Shown here one piece after another: positions 35,878-46,416 of a stretch of 64,000 bases of DNA. How positions within the stretch are numbered: the stretch's first letter is position 1; each line of letters opens with the position of its first letter. Source of the stretch: Massilia aurea (GTDB lineage: Bacteria; Pseudomonadota; Gammaproteobacteria; Burkholderiales; Burkholderiaceae_D); contig NZ_JANUGZ010000004.1 in assembly GCF_024753205.1 (NCBI RefSeq), positions 1 to 64,000 on the forward strand, read 5' to 3'. The position numbers and the translations under genes were made by a program. The notes beneath the pieces were generated by a model. It was not told the origin of the DNA, did no database searches, and saw only the letters and a list, made by a program, of their open reading frames with translations.

Positions 35878-35886
35878 GCATCACTG

Positions 35887-35917
35887 AAAAAGGGTCCGAT
35901 TCGTCGGGCCCTTTTTC
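35887..35917. terminator. Terminator of the tRNA unit
   Basis: AAAAGGGTCCGA pairs with TCGGGCCCTTTT (one G-U pair) and a T-rich tail follows, 10 bp after the tRNA-Asp CCA. Confidence 0.8.
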
Positions 35918-35962
35918 TTTTTCCATTGCGTGTTTGCATACCGGCTTGCGCCGCGCTTCCCC

Positions 35963-37114
35963 CTACGCCCGCTTGCGCACCAGTTCCCCGATTTCTACCC
36001 GATCCCGCCCCGCACGCTTGGCCGCATACAGCGCATGGTCGGCACGCGCCATGGCATCACCCAGATCCTCGTGCGGATCGAGCACCACCACGCCGATGCT
36101 GACCGTCATCCGGTAGGTCGGGCCACTGGTGATGACCGTCGCCTCCCGGATCGCCCGGCGCAGCCGCTCGGCAGCCTGCACCGCCTCATCGAGGTCGGTC
36201 CCGGGCAGCAGCAGCGCGAATTCTTCACCACCGAGGCGGCCGATCGTTTCATGCTCGCGCAGCAGATGACGCGCCGTACGTGCGAAGACAACCAGCGCCT
36301 CGTCGCCGGAGGCATGGCCCCAGCGGTCATTGATCTGCTTGAAGTGGTCGATATCGATCATCAACAGGCCCAGGCCGGTGCGCTGGCGCTGGGCCAGCAG
36401 GCGTGCGCCGTCGGCCTGCTCCAGAAATGCGTGGCGGTTCGGCAGTCCGGTCAGGCAATCGGTCGTGGCCAGCTTCGCCATGCGGCTGTCATCCTTCTGC
36501 TTGCACAGCAACAAAAACCCGAAGCCGTTGACGATCATCAGCATGTAGCCCGTCAGGTACGCCACCTGCTGGGCGGTGCCGTGGTCGAGCGGGCCCTTGC
36601 CCAGCCCCGCCGAAACGACCCAGACGAGGATGGCCGTGGCGAACAGCGCGTCGTTGACGCCGATGATTCGCTGCAGCAGCGACGCACTGCGCCGACGCAG
36701 CAGCGCCCATGCCATGGCAGCGGCGAAGAACGCCACGACGGCGCCCACGAGCGCGCTGAGCTGCACGTGATTGGCGCCAAGCGCTGCGCCCGCCAGCACG
36801 ATGACAGAAGACAGCAGCGTGATCGGCAGCAGCACCCGGCCCCAGCGGGCGAAGCCGAAGAAGACGCAATAGGCCGCCATTTCAAGTGACATGGCGAGAA
36901 TCCAGACGAGGCCCTCCAGCCCGGGGAACACCGGCAAGCCCAGTACCGGACTCGCCCAGCCGATCAGCTGGCTTACGCCCATGCCAAGCCGTGCCCACAT
37001 CCACAGGCGCAGCCCGGCACTGGGCGCCGCACCGTGGGTGTATCCCGCCATCAGAATCGCAAAGCCGACGTTGCCGATGCCGAGTGCAAGAAGAAAAGTC
37101 TGTATATCGATCAC
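35963..37114 (-). CDS. Membrane-bound diguanylate cyclase (GGDEF)
   Basis: Makes cyclic di-GMP from two GTP. The N-terminal half is about six or seven membrane helices (TFLLALGIGNVGFAILMAGY, ITLLSSVIVLAGAALGANHV, ALVGAVVAFFAAAMAWALLR). The C-terminal GGDEF domain has an intact catalytic GGEEF (TIGRLGGEEFALLLPG) and the nucleotide-binding LIDIDHFKQINDRWGH block. The inhibitory I-site position reads REHE instead of RxxD, so product inhibition may be lost. The start is GTG 37114, with AGGA 6 bp upstream, giving MIDIQTFLLALG. No partner gene adjoins. Confidence 0.92.
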   Translation of the reverse strand: MIDIQTFLLALGIGNVGFAILMAGYTHGAAPSAGLRLWMWARLGMGVSQLIGWASPVLGLPVFPGLEGLVWILAMSLEMAAYCVFFGFARWGRVLLPITLLSSVIVLAGAALGANHVQLSALVGAVVAFFAAAMAWALLRRRSASLLQRIIGVNDALFATAILVWVVSAGLGKGPLDHGTAQQVAYLTGYMLMIVNGFGFLLLCKQKDDSRMAKLATTDCLTGLPNRHAFLEQADGARLLAQRQRTGLGLLMIDIDHFKQINDRWGHASGDEALVVFARTARHLLREHETIGRLGGEEFALLLPGTDLDEAVQAAERLRRAIREATVITSGPTYRMTVSIGVVVLDPHEDLGDAMARADHALYAAKRAGRDRVEIGELVRKRA

Positions 37115-37360
37115 TGCCTGTCCTCGAAAAGGCACTTGCACCCCACCTCGTCTCACGGCGCGCAGGGCTTTATAAAAACACCATTGATGTTGCTCTATGG
37201 AATTATGTTACACGTTTTTCAAGACTGGCGAGCGCACGCTTGACGCACCCTATGGACGCGCCGCCACACCGCTGTGCGCACGCGACGCTTTTTGATGCGT
37301 GGCAGCATCTGATCGCGGATAATCAAACGGACAACAGACCGCACCACCCTGGAGCACGCC

Positions 37361-37846
37361 TTGATTTTTCGTTTTCTCAAACCCCCGCGCATGTCGCCGC
37401 GCCTGCATCGGCTCAAGAGCTCATCGCTGTTTGCGGCGTTGACGCCGCTGGAACTGAAGATCGTCGACGGTCTGCTGCACGAGCGCCGCTATTTAAAAGA
37501 CGAAATCATGTTCGACGAGGGCGAAGAAGGCCAGGCGCTGTACCTGTTGATGAGCGGCCGGGTACGCATCAGCCGCCTGCACGAGGGCATGACACAGGTC
37601 GTGGCCGAGCTCGAGCCGGGGGGTTTTTTTGGCGACCTGGCGCTGCTCGACAATTCGCCCCGCAATGCCCAGGCACGCGCCCTGGAACCGTGCGAAGTGG
37701 CCGTGTTCTTCCGCGCCGACTTTCTGGGTCTGATGGAAACCGACGCCGTGATCGGCTACAAGATCTCGCTGGCATTGGCGCGCCACATTGGCCTGCGCCT
37801 GCGTGAATGGATGGGCACCGGCCGGCCGCAGCTGGAAGCGCTGTGA
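37361..37846 (+). CDS. Cyclic-nucleotide-binding domain protein, 161 aa
   Basis: A CAP-type cNMP-binding beta-barrel: LFAALTPLELKIVDGLLHER, DEIMFDEGEEGQALYLLMSG, and the phosphate cassette FFGDLALLDNSPRNAQARA (about residues 88-106). There is no C-terminal helix-turn-helix, so it is not a Crp-type regulator; it may be a sensor or partner protein. The start is TTG 37361, with GGAG 6 bp upstream; ATG 37391 is the alternative. Its stop overlaps the transporter gene start (GTGA), so the two are translationally coupled. Confidence 0.85.
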   Translation: MIFRFLKPPRMSPRLHRLKSSSLFAALTPLELKIVDGLLHERRYLKDEIMFDEGEEGQALYLLMSGRVRISRLHEGMTQVVAELEPGGFFGDLALLDNSPRNAQARALEPCEVAVFFRADFLGLMETDAVIGYKISLALARHIGLRLREWMGTGRPQLEAL

Positions 37847-39039
37847 GCACCCACCTCGACCCTGCCCACGGCCCCGAGCGCGCCGGCCCGGTCGTCTGGA
37901 CCGGCATCATCGGCGGCACCTGCCTGCTCCTGCTGGTGGTGCAGAAGCTGCTGTGGCTGGCCCTGCCCTTCATCTTCGGCGCTGTCCTGTATTACATCCT
38001 GCTGGGCCCGATGCAGCGCATGGTGCGTTCAGGCTTTGGCCGAAACGCTGCCGCGCTGTGGGTCTGCACGCTGTTCTTTGCCCTGACCGCGCTGGCGCTG
38101 ACGGCGGCCATGGCCTGGAGCGACGGCCCCGAAGAAGATTCATGGGAAGCGACGATCAGCCTGTATCTCGACGGCGGCGTCGCCTTCGTGCGCAATTCGA
38201 TGGGTTTGCTGGAAGCGAAATTCCCGCTGCTGGCCGAGATGCGCCTGACCTCGACCGTCAACCGCGCGTTCACCAACTACACGAGCGACTTCGCGCAGAA
38301 CCACCTGGGCGACATCGTCGTCGGCATCGTGACCTGGGTGCCGTCGTTGTTCCTGGCGCCGTTCCTCAGCTTCTTCCTGCTGCGCGACGGTGTGCGCTTC
38401 AAGAAGTTCCTGGCGCGCGCGGTGCCGAACGCCTACTTCGAGCCGGCGCTGTACCTGCTGCACGAAGTCGACCAGACGGCGCGCCGCTACTTCGAAGGCC
38501 TGCTCAAGCTGACGGTGCTCGACACGATCGTGCTGGCGCTGGGGCTGTGGATCATCGGCGTGTCCTCGCCCCTGCTGCTGGGCCTGATCTCGGCGGTGCT
38601 GGCCTGGGTGCCGTTCGTCGGCTCGATCGCCGGCTGCGCGCTGGTGGTCATCGTCGCCTCGACCGATGCGCCGGGCAACCCGCTGATGGCCTACGGCGCG
38701 ATTGGCGTGTTCGTGCTGGTGCGCCTGCTGGACGACTTCATCTTCATGCCGGCCACGCTGGGACGCAGCCTGCACATCCATCCGCTGGTCACGGTGCTGA
38801 TGATCTTTGTCGGCGGCATGCTGGCAGGCGTGGTGGGACTGATGCTGGTGCTGCCGCTGCTGGGCGTGGTGATGGTGATCGGCGAGACGCTGGGCGTCCT
38901 GGTCACGCACCCGCGCCTGCGGGCACGGCACCGCTATGCCAACTCGCTGCGCACGCGCCAGGCCAGCATGGACCTGGACATCGCGCGCGAACGGCGCGGG
39001 GCGCCGACGCCGAATGCGAAATTGAAGACCAAACCGTAG
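37843..39039 (+). CDS. AI-2E family transporter (YdiK/PerM type)
   Basis: A 398-aa polytopic inner-membrane protein with about eight helices. The N-terminal pair is WTGIIGGTCLLLLVVQKLLW and ALPFIFGAVLYYILLGPMQR. The family blocks FLLRDGVRFKKFL, GLISAVLAWVPFVGSIAGCA, DDFIFMPATLGRSLHIHPLV and VGGMLAGVVGLMLVLPLLGV are present. Members export AI-2-like signals or act as Na+/H+ antiporters; the substrate is unknown here. The start is GTG 37843, overlapping the stop of the cNMP-binding gene, so a nucleotide signal may regulate transport (inference). Confidence 0.88.
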   Translation: MSTHLDPAHGPERAGPVVWTGIIGGTCLLLLVVQKLLWLALPFIFGAVLYYILLGPMQRMVRSGFGRNAAALWVCTLFFALTALALTAAMAWSDGPEEDSWEATISLYLDGGVAFVRNSMGLLEAKFPLLAEMRLTSTVNRAFTNYTSDFAQNHLGDIVVGIVTWVPSLFLAPFLSFFLLRDGVRFKKFLARAVPNAYFEPALYLLHEVDQTARRYFEGLLKLTVLDTIVLALGLWIIGVSSPLLLGLISAVLAWVPFVGSIAGCALVVIVASTDAPGNPLMAYGAIGVFVLVRLLDDFIFMPATLGRSLHIHPLVTVLMIFVGGMLAGVVGLMLVLPLLGVVMVIGETLGVLVTHPRLRARHRYANSLRTRQASMDLDIARERRGAPTPNAKLKTKP

Positions 39040-39060
39040 CGGACTACATTGCACTGCCCA

Positions 39061-39094
39061 AAAAAAACCGGCGCCCCAGGCGCCGGTTTTTTTT
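39061..39094. terminator. Bidirectional terminator between the transporter gene and ygiQ
   Basis: ACCGGCGCC, loop CCA, GGCGCCGGT with runs of A on the left and T on the right. It serves the two convergent genes. Confidence 0.9.
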
Positions 39095-39110
39095 GTCCCT
39101 TTGATCGTGT

Positions 39111-41390
<2,280 letters not shown>

Positions 41391-41496
41391 TGCCCGGCAT
41401 TGTACCGGAAAACCATTTACGGAGCATGGAAGGCCCCGAAAAATGGCTTAAAATCAATGACTTGTGGCTATTAGCCTACTATTTCAGCAGCGCAGG

Positions 41497-41781
41497 TCAA
41501 ATGCCCATGTTCGACAGGATCTGGCCCAGTTCGCGCAAGCCATGCTCGACGCGCGGGTGGCGGGCGGCAAAACTGGCTGCCAGCTCCTGCGTGCGCGAGC
41601 CCAGGCCATAGGTATTCGCATCGAGCTCCTGCTCAGCGCGGCGTTCGAGGACTTTCTCGATATCGCCATCGAGCTGGCGCAGCAGCGTTTCCAGTTCGAC
41701 GTCGGTGTCGCCGGTTTCCTGCAGTTCGCGGTGCAGGGCTTTCAGGCGTGCCTTCAGGTCGGCATCGTGTTCGGGTTGCAT
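41497..41781 (-). CDS. DUF4404-family small helical protein, 94 aa
   Basis: From ATG 41781 (GGAG 7 bp upstream): MQPEHDADLKARLKALHREL, then ETGDTDVELETLLRQLDGDI, then a helical C-terminus with SFAARHPRVEHGLRELGQIL. This matches DUF4404, helical cytoplasmic proteins of unknown function. The frame continues upstream through a REP-like repeat, which is rejected as coding. Confidence 0.8.
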   Translation of the reverse strand: MQPEHDADLKARLKALHRELQETGDTDVELETLLRQLDGDIEKVLERRAEQELDANTYGLGSRTQELAASFAARHPRVEHGLRELGQILSNMGI

Positions 41782-41871
41782 CGTGGTCTCCGTGGATTGG
41801 TCGATTTCATTGTAAGGCATGGGGGGCGTGGGAGAGAACACGGGTGTGCGAGGGCGCAGAAGATATATGAA

Positions 41872-41934
41872 CGCGTGGACGGCAGAGCCGTCCACCCTAC
41901 GTAGGGTGGACGGATTCTCCGTCCACGCGGTGAT
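41872..41934. repeat. Head-to-head pair of REP-like palindromes
   Basis: CGCGTGGACGG...CCGTCCACCCTACG (41872-41901) meets its inverse GTAGGGTGGACGG...CCGTCCACGCGGTGAT (41901-41934) with no spacer. They are the same units as at 20009-20171, where the pair is split by about 95 bp. Confidence 0.85.
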
Positions 41935-41974
41935 CGCTACCGGTCAAATCACCAACGACCGACCAAGAAGCCCA

Positions 41975-44134
41975 TCAGTTACCCGTCAACCCACGACGCT
42001 CCAGCAGCGGCTTGATATCCGCATCCTTGCCGCGGAAATTACGGTACATCTGCATCGCGTCCAGCGTGCCGCCACGCGACAGCAGCGTCTTGCGGAAATG
42101 GTCGCCGTTCTTGCGCGTCAGGCCGCCGTTGGCCTTGAACCACTCGACCGTGTCGGCGTCGAGCTTCTCGGCCCACAGGTAACCGTAGTAACCGGCCGAG
42201 TAGCCGCCCGAGAACGTGTGCGAGAAGTACGTGCTGCGATAGCGCGGCGGCACCAGAGCGAAGTCAACCCCGGCCTTTTTCAGTGCCTGCGCCTCGAACG
42301 CCAGCACGTCAGTCGGGATCTGGTTCGGCGCCAGCTGGTGCCAGGCCTGGTCCAGCAGCGCGGCGGCCAGGTACTCGGTGGTACGGAAGCCTTCGTTGAA
42401 CTGCGACGACGCCTGCACCTTGTCGAGCAATGCTTTCGGCATCGGCTCGCCGGTCTGGTAATGCTTGGCATAGTTGGCCAGCACTTCCGGCCAGGCCATC
42501 CACATCTCGTTGACCTGCGACGGGAACTCGACGTAGTCACGCGGCACGCGCGAACCCGAGAAGCGCGGGTACTGCACGTCCGAGAACATGCCGTGCAGCG
42601 CGTGGCCGAATTCGTGGAACGTGGTGCGCACTTCGTCGTAGGTCAAGAGCGTCGGCTCGCCGGCGGCTGGCTTCGGGATGTTCAGGTTGTTGGCGATGAC
42701 GGGCTTCGTGCCCAGCAGCTTGCTCTGGCCGACCCAGGCGTTGGCCCAGGCGCCGCCGCGCTTGTTCGAGCGGGCGTACGGGTCGAACGTGAAGATCGCC
42801 AGTTGCTTACCATCGACGTCGAACACGTCGAACACACGCACGTCTTCGTTGTAGCCCGGCAGGTCCTTGCGTTCCTTGAAGGTGATGCCGAATTCCTTGG
42901 TAGCGGCAAAGAACACGCCATCGACCAGCACGCGGTTCAGTTCGAAGTACGGGCGCAGCTGGCTGGCGTCGAACGAGTAACGCTCGGCGCGCACCTTGTC
43001 GCTGTAGAAGCTCCAGTCATACGCAGCGGCCTTGAAACCACCCTTCTCCGCATCGATCACCTTCTGGATATCGGCCGCTTCCTTCTTCGCGTTGTTCACG
43101 GCAGGCGTGGCCAGTTCGGCCAGCAGGCTGTTGACGGCGTCGGTGGTCTTGGCGGTCTGCTCTTCCAGGTTGTAGGCGGCGTGGTTCGGGAAGCCCAGCA
43201 GCACGGCGCGTTCGGCGCGCAGCTTGGCGATCTGCAGCACGGTGTTGCGGGTGTCGAATTCACCGCCACGGCTGCCGCGCGCCATCGATGCGGCCAGCAG
43301 TTTTTCGCGGGTGGCGCGGTTGGTCAGCACCGACAGCGATGCCTGCTGGGTGGTGTTGACGACCGGCAGGACGAACTTGCCATCCATGCCGCGCTTCTTG
43401 GCTTCGGCGGCAGCGGCGTCGATGGCCTTGTCGCTCATGCCCGCCAGTTCGGCGCGCGAATCGACGACCAGCGCCGACGCGTTGGCTTCTTTCAGCGTGT
43501 CTTGTGCGAACTTGGTTTGCAGGGCGGCCAGCTGGCTGTTGAAGGCCTTCAGCTTTTCCTTGTCGGCGTCCGACAGCTTGGCGCCGGCGCGCTCGAAGTC
43601 ATTGTTGTAGCGGTCCAGCAGATAGGCCGATTCGCTGTCGAGCTTCAGGCTGGCGCGCTTGTCGTACAGCGCCTTGATGCGGGCGTACAGCTTGCCGTTC
43701 AGGCGGATCGCATCGCTGTGCTGCGACAGCTTCGGCGCGATGTCGCGGCCCAGCGCGATCAGCGTGTCATTGGTGTAGGAACCCGACAGCGTGCCGAAGG
43801 CGGTGCTGACGCGATTGAGCATGCGGCCCGAGCGCTCCATCGCCACGATGGTGTTCTCGAACGTTGGCGCCGCCTTGTTGTTGGCGATCTTCTCGATCTC
43901 CGCCGCGTGCTGGCGCATCGCTTCGGCGTAGGCCGGCGCGAAGTGCTCGTCCTTGATCTTGTCCCAGGCCGGGTAGTTGTATTGCAGGCTGCTCTCTTTG
44001 GCGAACGGGTTGCTCGCGTCGAACGGTGCCGCGGCGGTCATGGGCGCGGCGGTCGCTGGTGCGGGTGCGGCAAATGCGAAGTTGGCGACGGCGGCGCTGA
44101 CCGCGGCGGCCAGGAGGATATGGGTACGTTTCAT
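41975..44134 (-). CDS. Exported M3-family zinc metallopeptidase (copy 1)
   Basis: 719 aa of the oligopeptidase A / dipeptidyl carboxypeptidase (Dcp) type, cutting short peptides. The signal peptide covers about residues 1-22 (LLAAAVSAAVANFAFA). The zinc site is HEFGH in TTFHEFGHALHGMFSD (about residues 507-522), and the substrate-pocket region FSGGYSAGYYGYLWAEKLDA follows. The last of three tandem paralogues read leftward; the gap to copy 2 is 67 bp. A signal peptide suggests a periplasmic location, unlike cytoplasmic E. coli OpdA. Confidence 0.94.
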   Translation of the reverse strand: MKRTHILLAAAVSAAVANFAFAAPAPATAAPMTAAAPFDASNPFAKESSLQYNYPAWDKIKDEHFAPAYAEAMRQHAAEIEKIANNKAAPTFENTIVAMERSGRMLNRVSTAFGTLSGSYTNDTLIALGRDIAPKLSQHSDAIRLNGKLYARIKALYDKRASLKLDSESAYLLDRYNNDFERAGAKLSDADKEKLKAFNSQLAALQTKFAQDTLKEANASALVVDSRAELAGMSDKAIDAAAAEAKKRGMDGKFVLPVVNTTQQASLSVLTNRATREKLLAASMARGSRGGEFDTRNTVLQIAKLRAERAVLLGFPNHAAYNLEEQTAKTTDAVNSLLAELATPAVNNAKKEAADIQKVIDAEKGGFKAAAYDWSFYSDKVRAERYSFDASQLRPYFELNRVLVDGVFFAATKEFGITFKERKDLPGYNEDVRVFDVFDVDGKQLAIFTFDPYARSNKRGGAWANAWVGQSKLLGTKPVIANNLNIPKPAAGEPTLLTYDEVRTTFHEFGHALHGMFSDVQYPRFSGSRVPRDYVEFPSQVNEMWMAWPEVLANYAKHYQTGEPMPKALLDKVQASSQFNEGFRTTEYLAAALLDQAWHQLAPNQIPTDVLAFEAQALKKAGVDFALVPPRYRSTYFSHTFSGGYSAGYYGYLWAEKLDADTVEWFKANGGLTRKNGDHFRKTLLSRGGTLDAMQMYRNFRGKDADIKPLLERRGLTGN

Positions 44135-44201
44135 GTTCTTTTGCTCTTCACTATGAGGATAAGGACCTGCTGGCAGCCGGCGCAGGCCGGCTGCCCCGGC
44201 A

Positions 44202-46325
44202 TCAGTTCAGGCCACGGCGCTCGAGCAGCGGCTCGATGACCGGATCGCGGCCACGGAAGGCGCGGTACATCTCGACCGCATCGACGGTGCCGCCCTTTGA
44301 CAGCACCATGGTGCGGAAGCGGTCGCCGTTCTTGCGCTGCAGGCCGCCGTTTTCCTTGAACCACTCGCCGGCATCGGCGTCGAGGCGCTCGGCCCACAGG
44401 TAGCTGTAGTAGCCGGCCGAATAACCGCCGCCCATCGCGTGCGAGAAGTACGTGCTGCTGTAGCGCGGCGGAACCGGTGCGAAGTCCAGGCCCGCGTCCT
44501 TCAGTGCCTGCTGCTCGAACGTCTTCACGTCGGTCGGGATGGCCTTGGAGCCCAGCTGGTGCCAGCGCTGGTCGAGCACCGCAGCAGCCAAGTACTCGGT
44601 GGTGCGGTAGCCTTCATTGAACTTCTGCGACGCGCGCAGCTTGTCCAGCAGTTCCTTCGGCATCACGGCGCCGGTCTGGTAATGCTTGGCGTAGCTGGCC
44701 ATCACCTCGGGCCAGGCCATCCACATTTCGTAGACCTGCGATGGCAGCTCGACGTAGTCGCGCGGCACGCTGGTGCCCGAGAAGCGCGGGTATTTCACCT
44801 TCGAGAACCAGCCGTGGGTTGCGTGGCCGAATTCGTGGAACGTCGTGCGCACTTCGTCCCAGGTGAGCAGGGTCGGCTCGCCTGCGGCCGGCTTGGTCAG
44901 GTTCAGGTTGTTGGTGATGACCGGCTTCTTGTCGAGCAGGAAGCTCTGGTCGACCAGCGAACTCATCCATGCGCCACCGCGCTTGTTCGGGCGCGCATAC
45001 GGGTCGACCACGAAGATGGCCAGGTGGGCGCCGTTTTCTTCGAACACGTCATACACGCGCACGTCGGCGTCATAGGTCGGCAGGTCGGTGCGGCGCTTGA
45101 AGGTGATGCCCCACAGTTTGGTCGCAGCGAAGAACGTGCCTTTTTCCAGCACGTTGTCGAATTCAAAGTACGGCTTGAGCTGGTTGGCGTCAAAGGCGTA
45201 CTTGGCGGTGCGCACCTTGTCGCTGTAGATCGCCCAGTCCTGCGCGGCCAGCTGGAAGCCGCCCTTCTCCGCGTCGATCACGGCCTGGATCTCGGCCGCT
45301 TCTTTCTTCGCATTGCGCACGGCTGGCGCGGTCAAATCGCCCAGCAGCTTGTTGACCGACGTGGTGTTCTTCGCCGTCTGGTCTTCGAGCGAGTAGGCGG
45401 CGTAGTTCTCATAGCCCAGCAGCTCGGCGCGTTCGGCGCGCAATTTCGCCAGTTGCAGCACGACGTCGCGGTTGTCGAATTCGCCGCCGCGGCTGCCGCG
45501 GATCATCGACGTGGTGAGCAGCTTTTCGCGCGTGGCGCGGTTGGTCAGCACGGCCAATGGCGCTTGCTGCGTGGTGTTGACGACCGGGATGACGAACTTG
45601 CCTTCCAGGCCGCGCTTGGTCGCTTCGGCGGCGGCAGCGTCGATGGCTTTGTCGGACAGGCCGGCCAGTTCGGCGCGGGTGTCGACGACGAAGGCCGAGG
45701 CGTTCACTTCCTTCAGCACGTTCTGGCTGAACTGGGTCTGCAGCGCGGCCAGCTTGCCGTTGTAATCCTTGAGCTTGACCTTGTCGGCCGCGGACAGGTT
45801 GGCGCCGGCGCGCACGAAGTCCTTGTAGTAGCGTTCGAGCAGGAATGCCGATTCGGCGTCCAGACCGAGCGTGGCGCGCTTGTCGTGCAGCGTCTTGATG
45901 CGGGCGAACAGGGCCGGGTTCAGGCGGATCGCGTCGCTGTGGGCCGCGAATTTCGGCGCCAGGTCCTTGTCCAGTGCCTGCAGCGTGTCGTTGGTGTACG
46001 AACCGGTCAGCGTGTAGAACACGGCGCGCACGCGGCCCAGCAGCTGGCCCGAACGCTCCATCGCCACGATCGTGTTGTCGAACGTCGGCGCCGCCTTGTT
46101 GTTGGCAATCTTGGTGATTTCAGCGGCCTGCTCGCGCATGCCTTCGTCGAACGCCGGCGCGAAGTGCTCGTTCTTGATCTTGTCGAAGGCCGGGTAGCCG
46201 TACTGCAGGGTGCTCGGCTTGGCGAACGGATTCGAGGCTGGCAGGGCCGCGCTGGCCGACTTGGAAAACGCGAGGGTGGCAAGGGCAACGCCAGCTGCGA
46301 TCAGCAGCAGTTTTGGACGGTTCAT
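44202..46325 (-). CDS. Exported M3-family zinc metallopeptidase (copy 2)
   Basis: 707 aa from ATG 46325; the signal peptide is MNRPKLLLIAAGVALATLAF ending KSASA. The zinc site is TTFHEFGHATHGWFSK, and the pocket block is MGGGYSAGYYSYLWAERLDA. A longer frame to 46385 lacks a signal and is rejected. It shares the ASNPFAKPSTLQYGYPAFDK opening with its neighbours, so the three arose by duplication. It is probably co-transcribed with them. Specificities may differ; the motif regions are conserved while surface helices vary. Confidence 0.94.
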   Translation of the reverse strand: MNRPKLLLIAAGVALATLAFSKSASAALPASNPFAKPSTLQYGYPAFDKIKNEHFAPAFDEGMREQAAEITKIANNKAAPTFDNTIVAMERSGQLLGRVRAVFYTLTGSYTNDTLQALDKDLAPKFAAHSDAIRLNPALFARIKTLHDKRATLGLDAESAFLLERYYKDFVRAGANLSAADKVKLKDYNGKLAALQTQFSQNVLKEVNASAFVVDTRAELAGLSDKAIDAAAAEATKRGLEGKFVIPVVNTTQQAPLAVLTNRATREKLLTTSMIRGSRGGEFDNRDVVLQLAKLRAERAELLGYENYAAYSLEDQTAKNTTSVNKLLGDLTAPAVRNAKKEAAEIQAVIDAEKGGFQLAAQDWAIYSDKVRTAKYAFDANQLKPYFEFDNVLEKGTFFAATKLWGITFKRRTDLPTYDADVRVYDVFEENGAHLAIFVVDPYARPNKRGGAWMSSLVDQSFLLDKKPVITNNLNLTKPAAGEPTLLTWDEVRTTFHEFGHATHGWFSKVKYPRFSGTSVPRDYVELPSQVYEMWMAWPEVMASYAKHYQTGAVMPKELLDKLRASQKFNEGYRTTEYLAAAVLDQRWHQLGSKAIPTDVKTFEQQALKDAGLDFAPVPPRYSSTYFSHAMGGGYSAGYYSYLWAERLDADAGEWFKENGGLQRKNGDRFRTMVLSKGGTVDAVEMYRAFRGRDPVIEPLLERRGLN

Positions 46326-46416
46326 GGAGTCTCTTGTGCGATGGGAGAAAAAGGGTACCTCAATGGCGCAGCGCGCCGCAGGCACCGCTCGTGACGGCGC
46401 ATGCGGCGCGCAGGCA

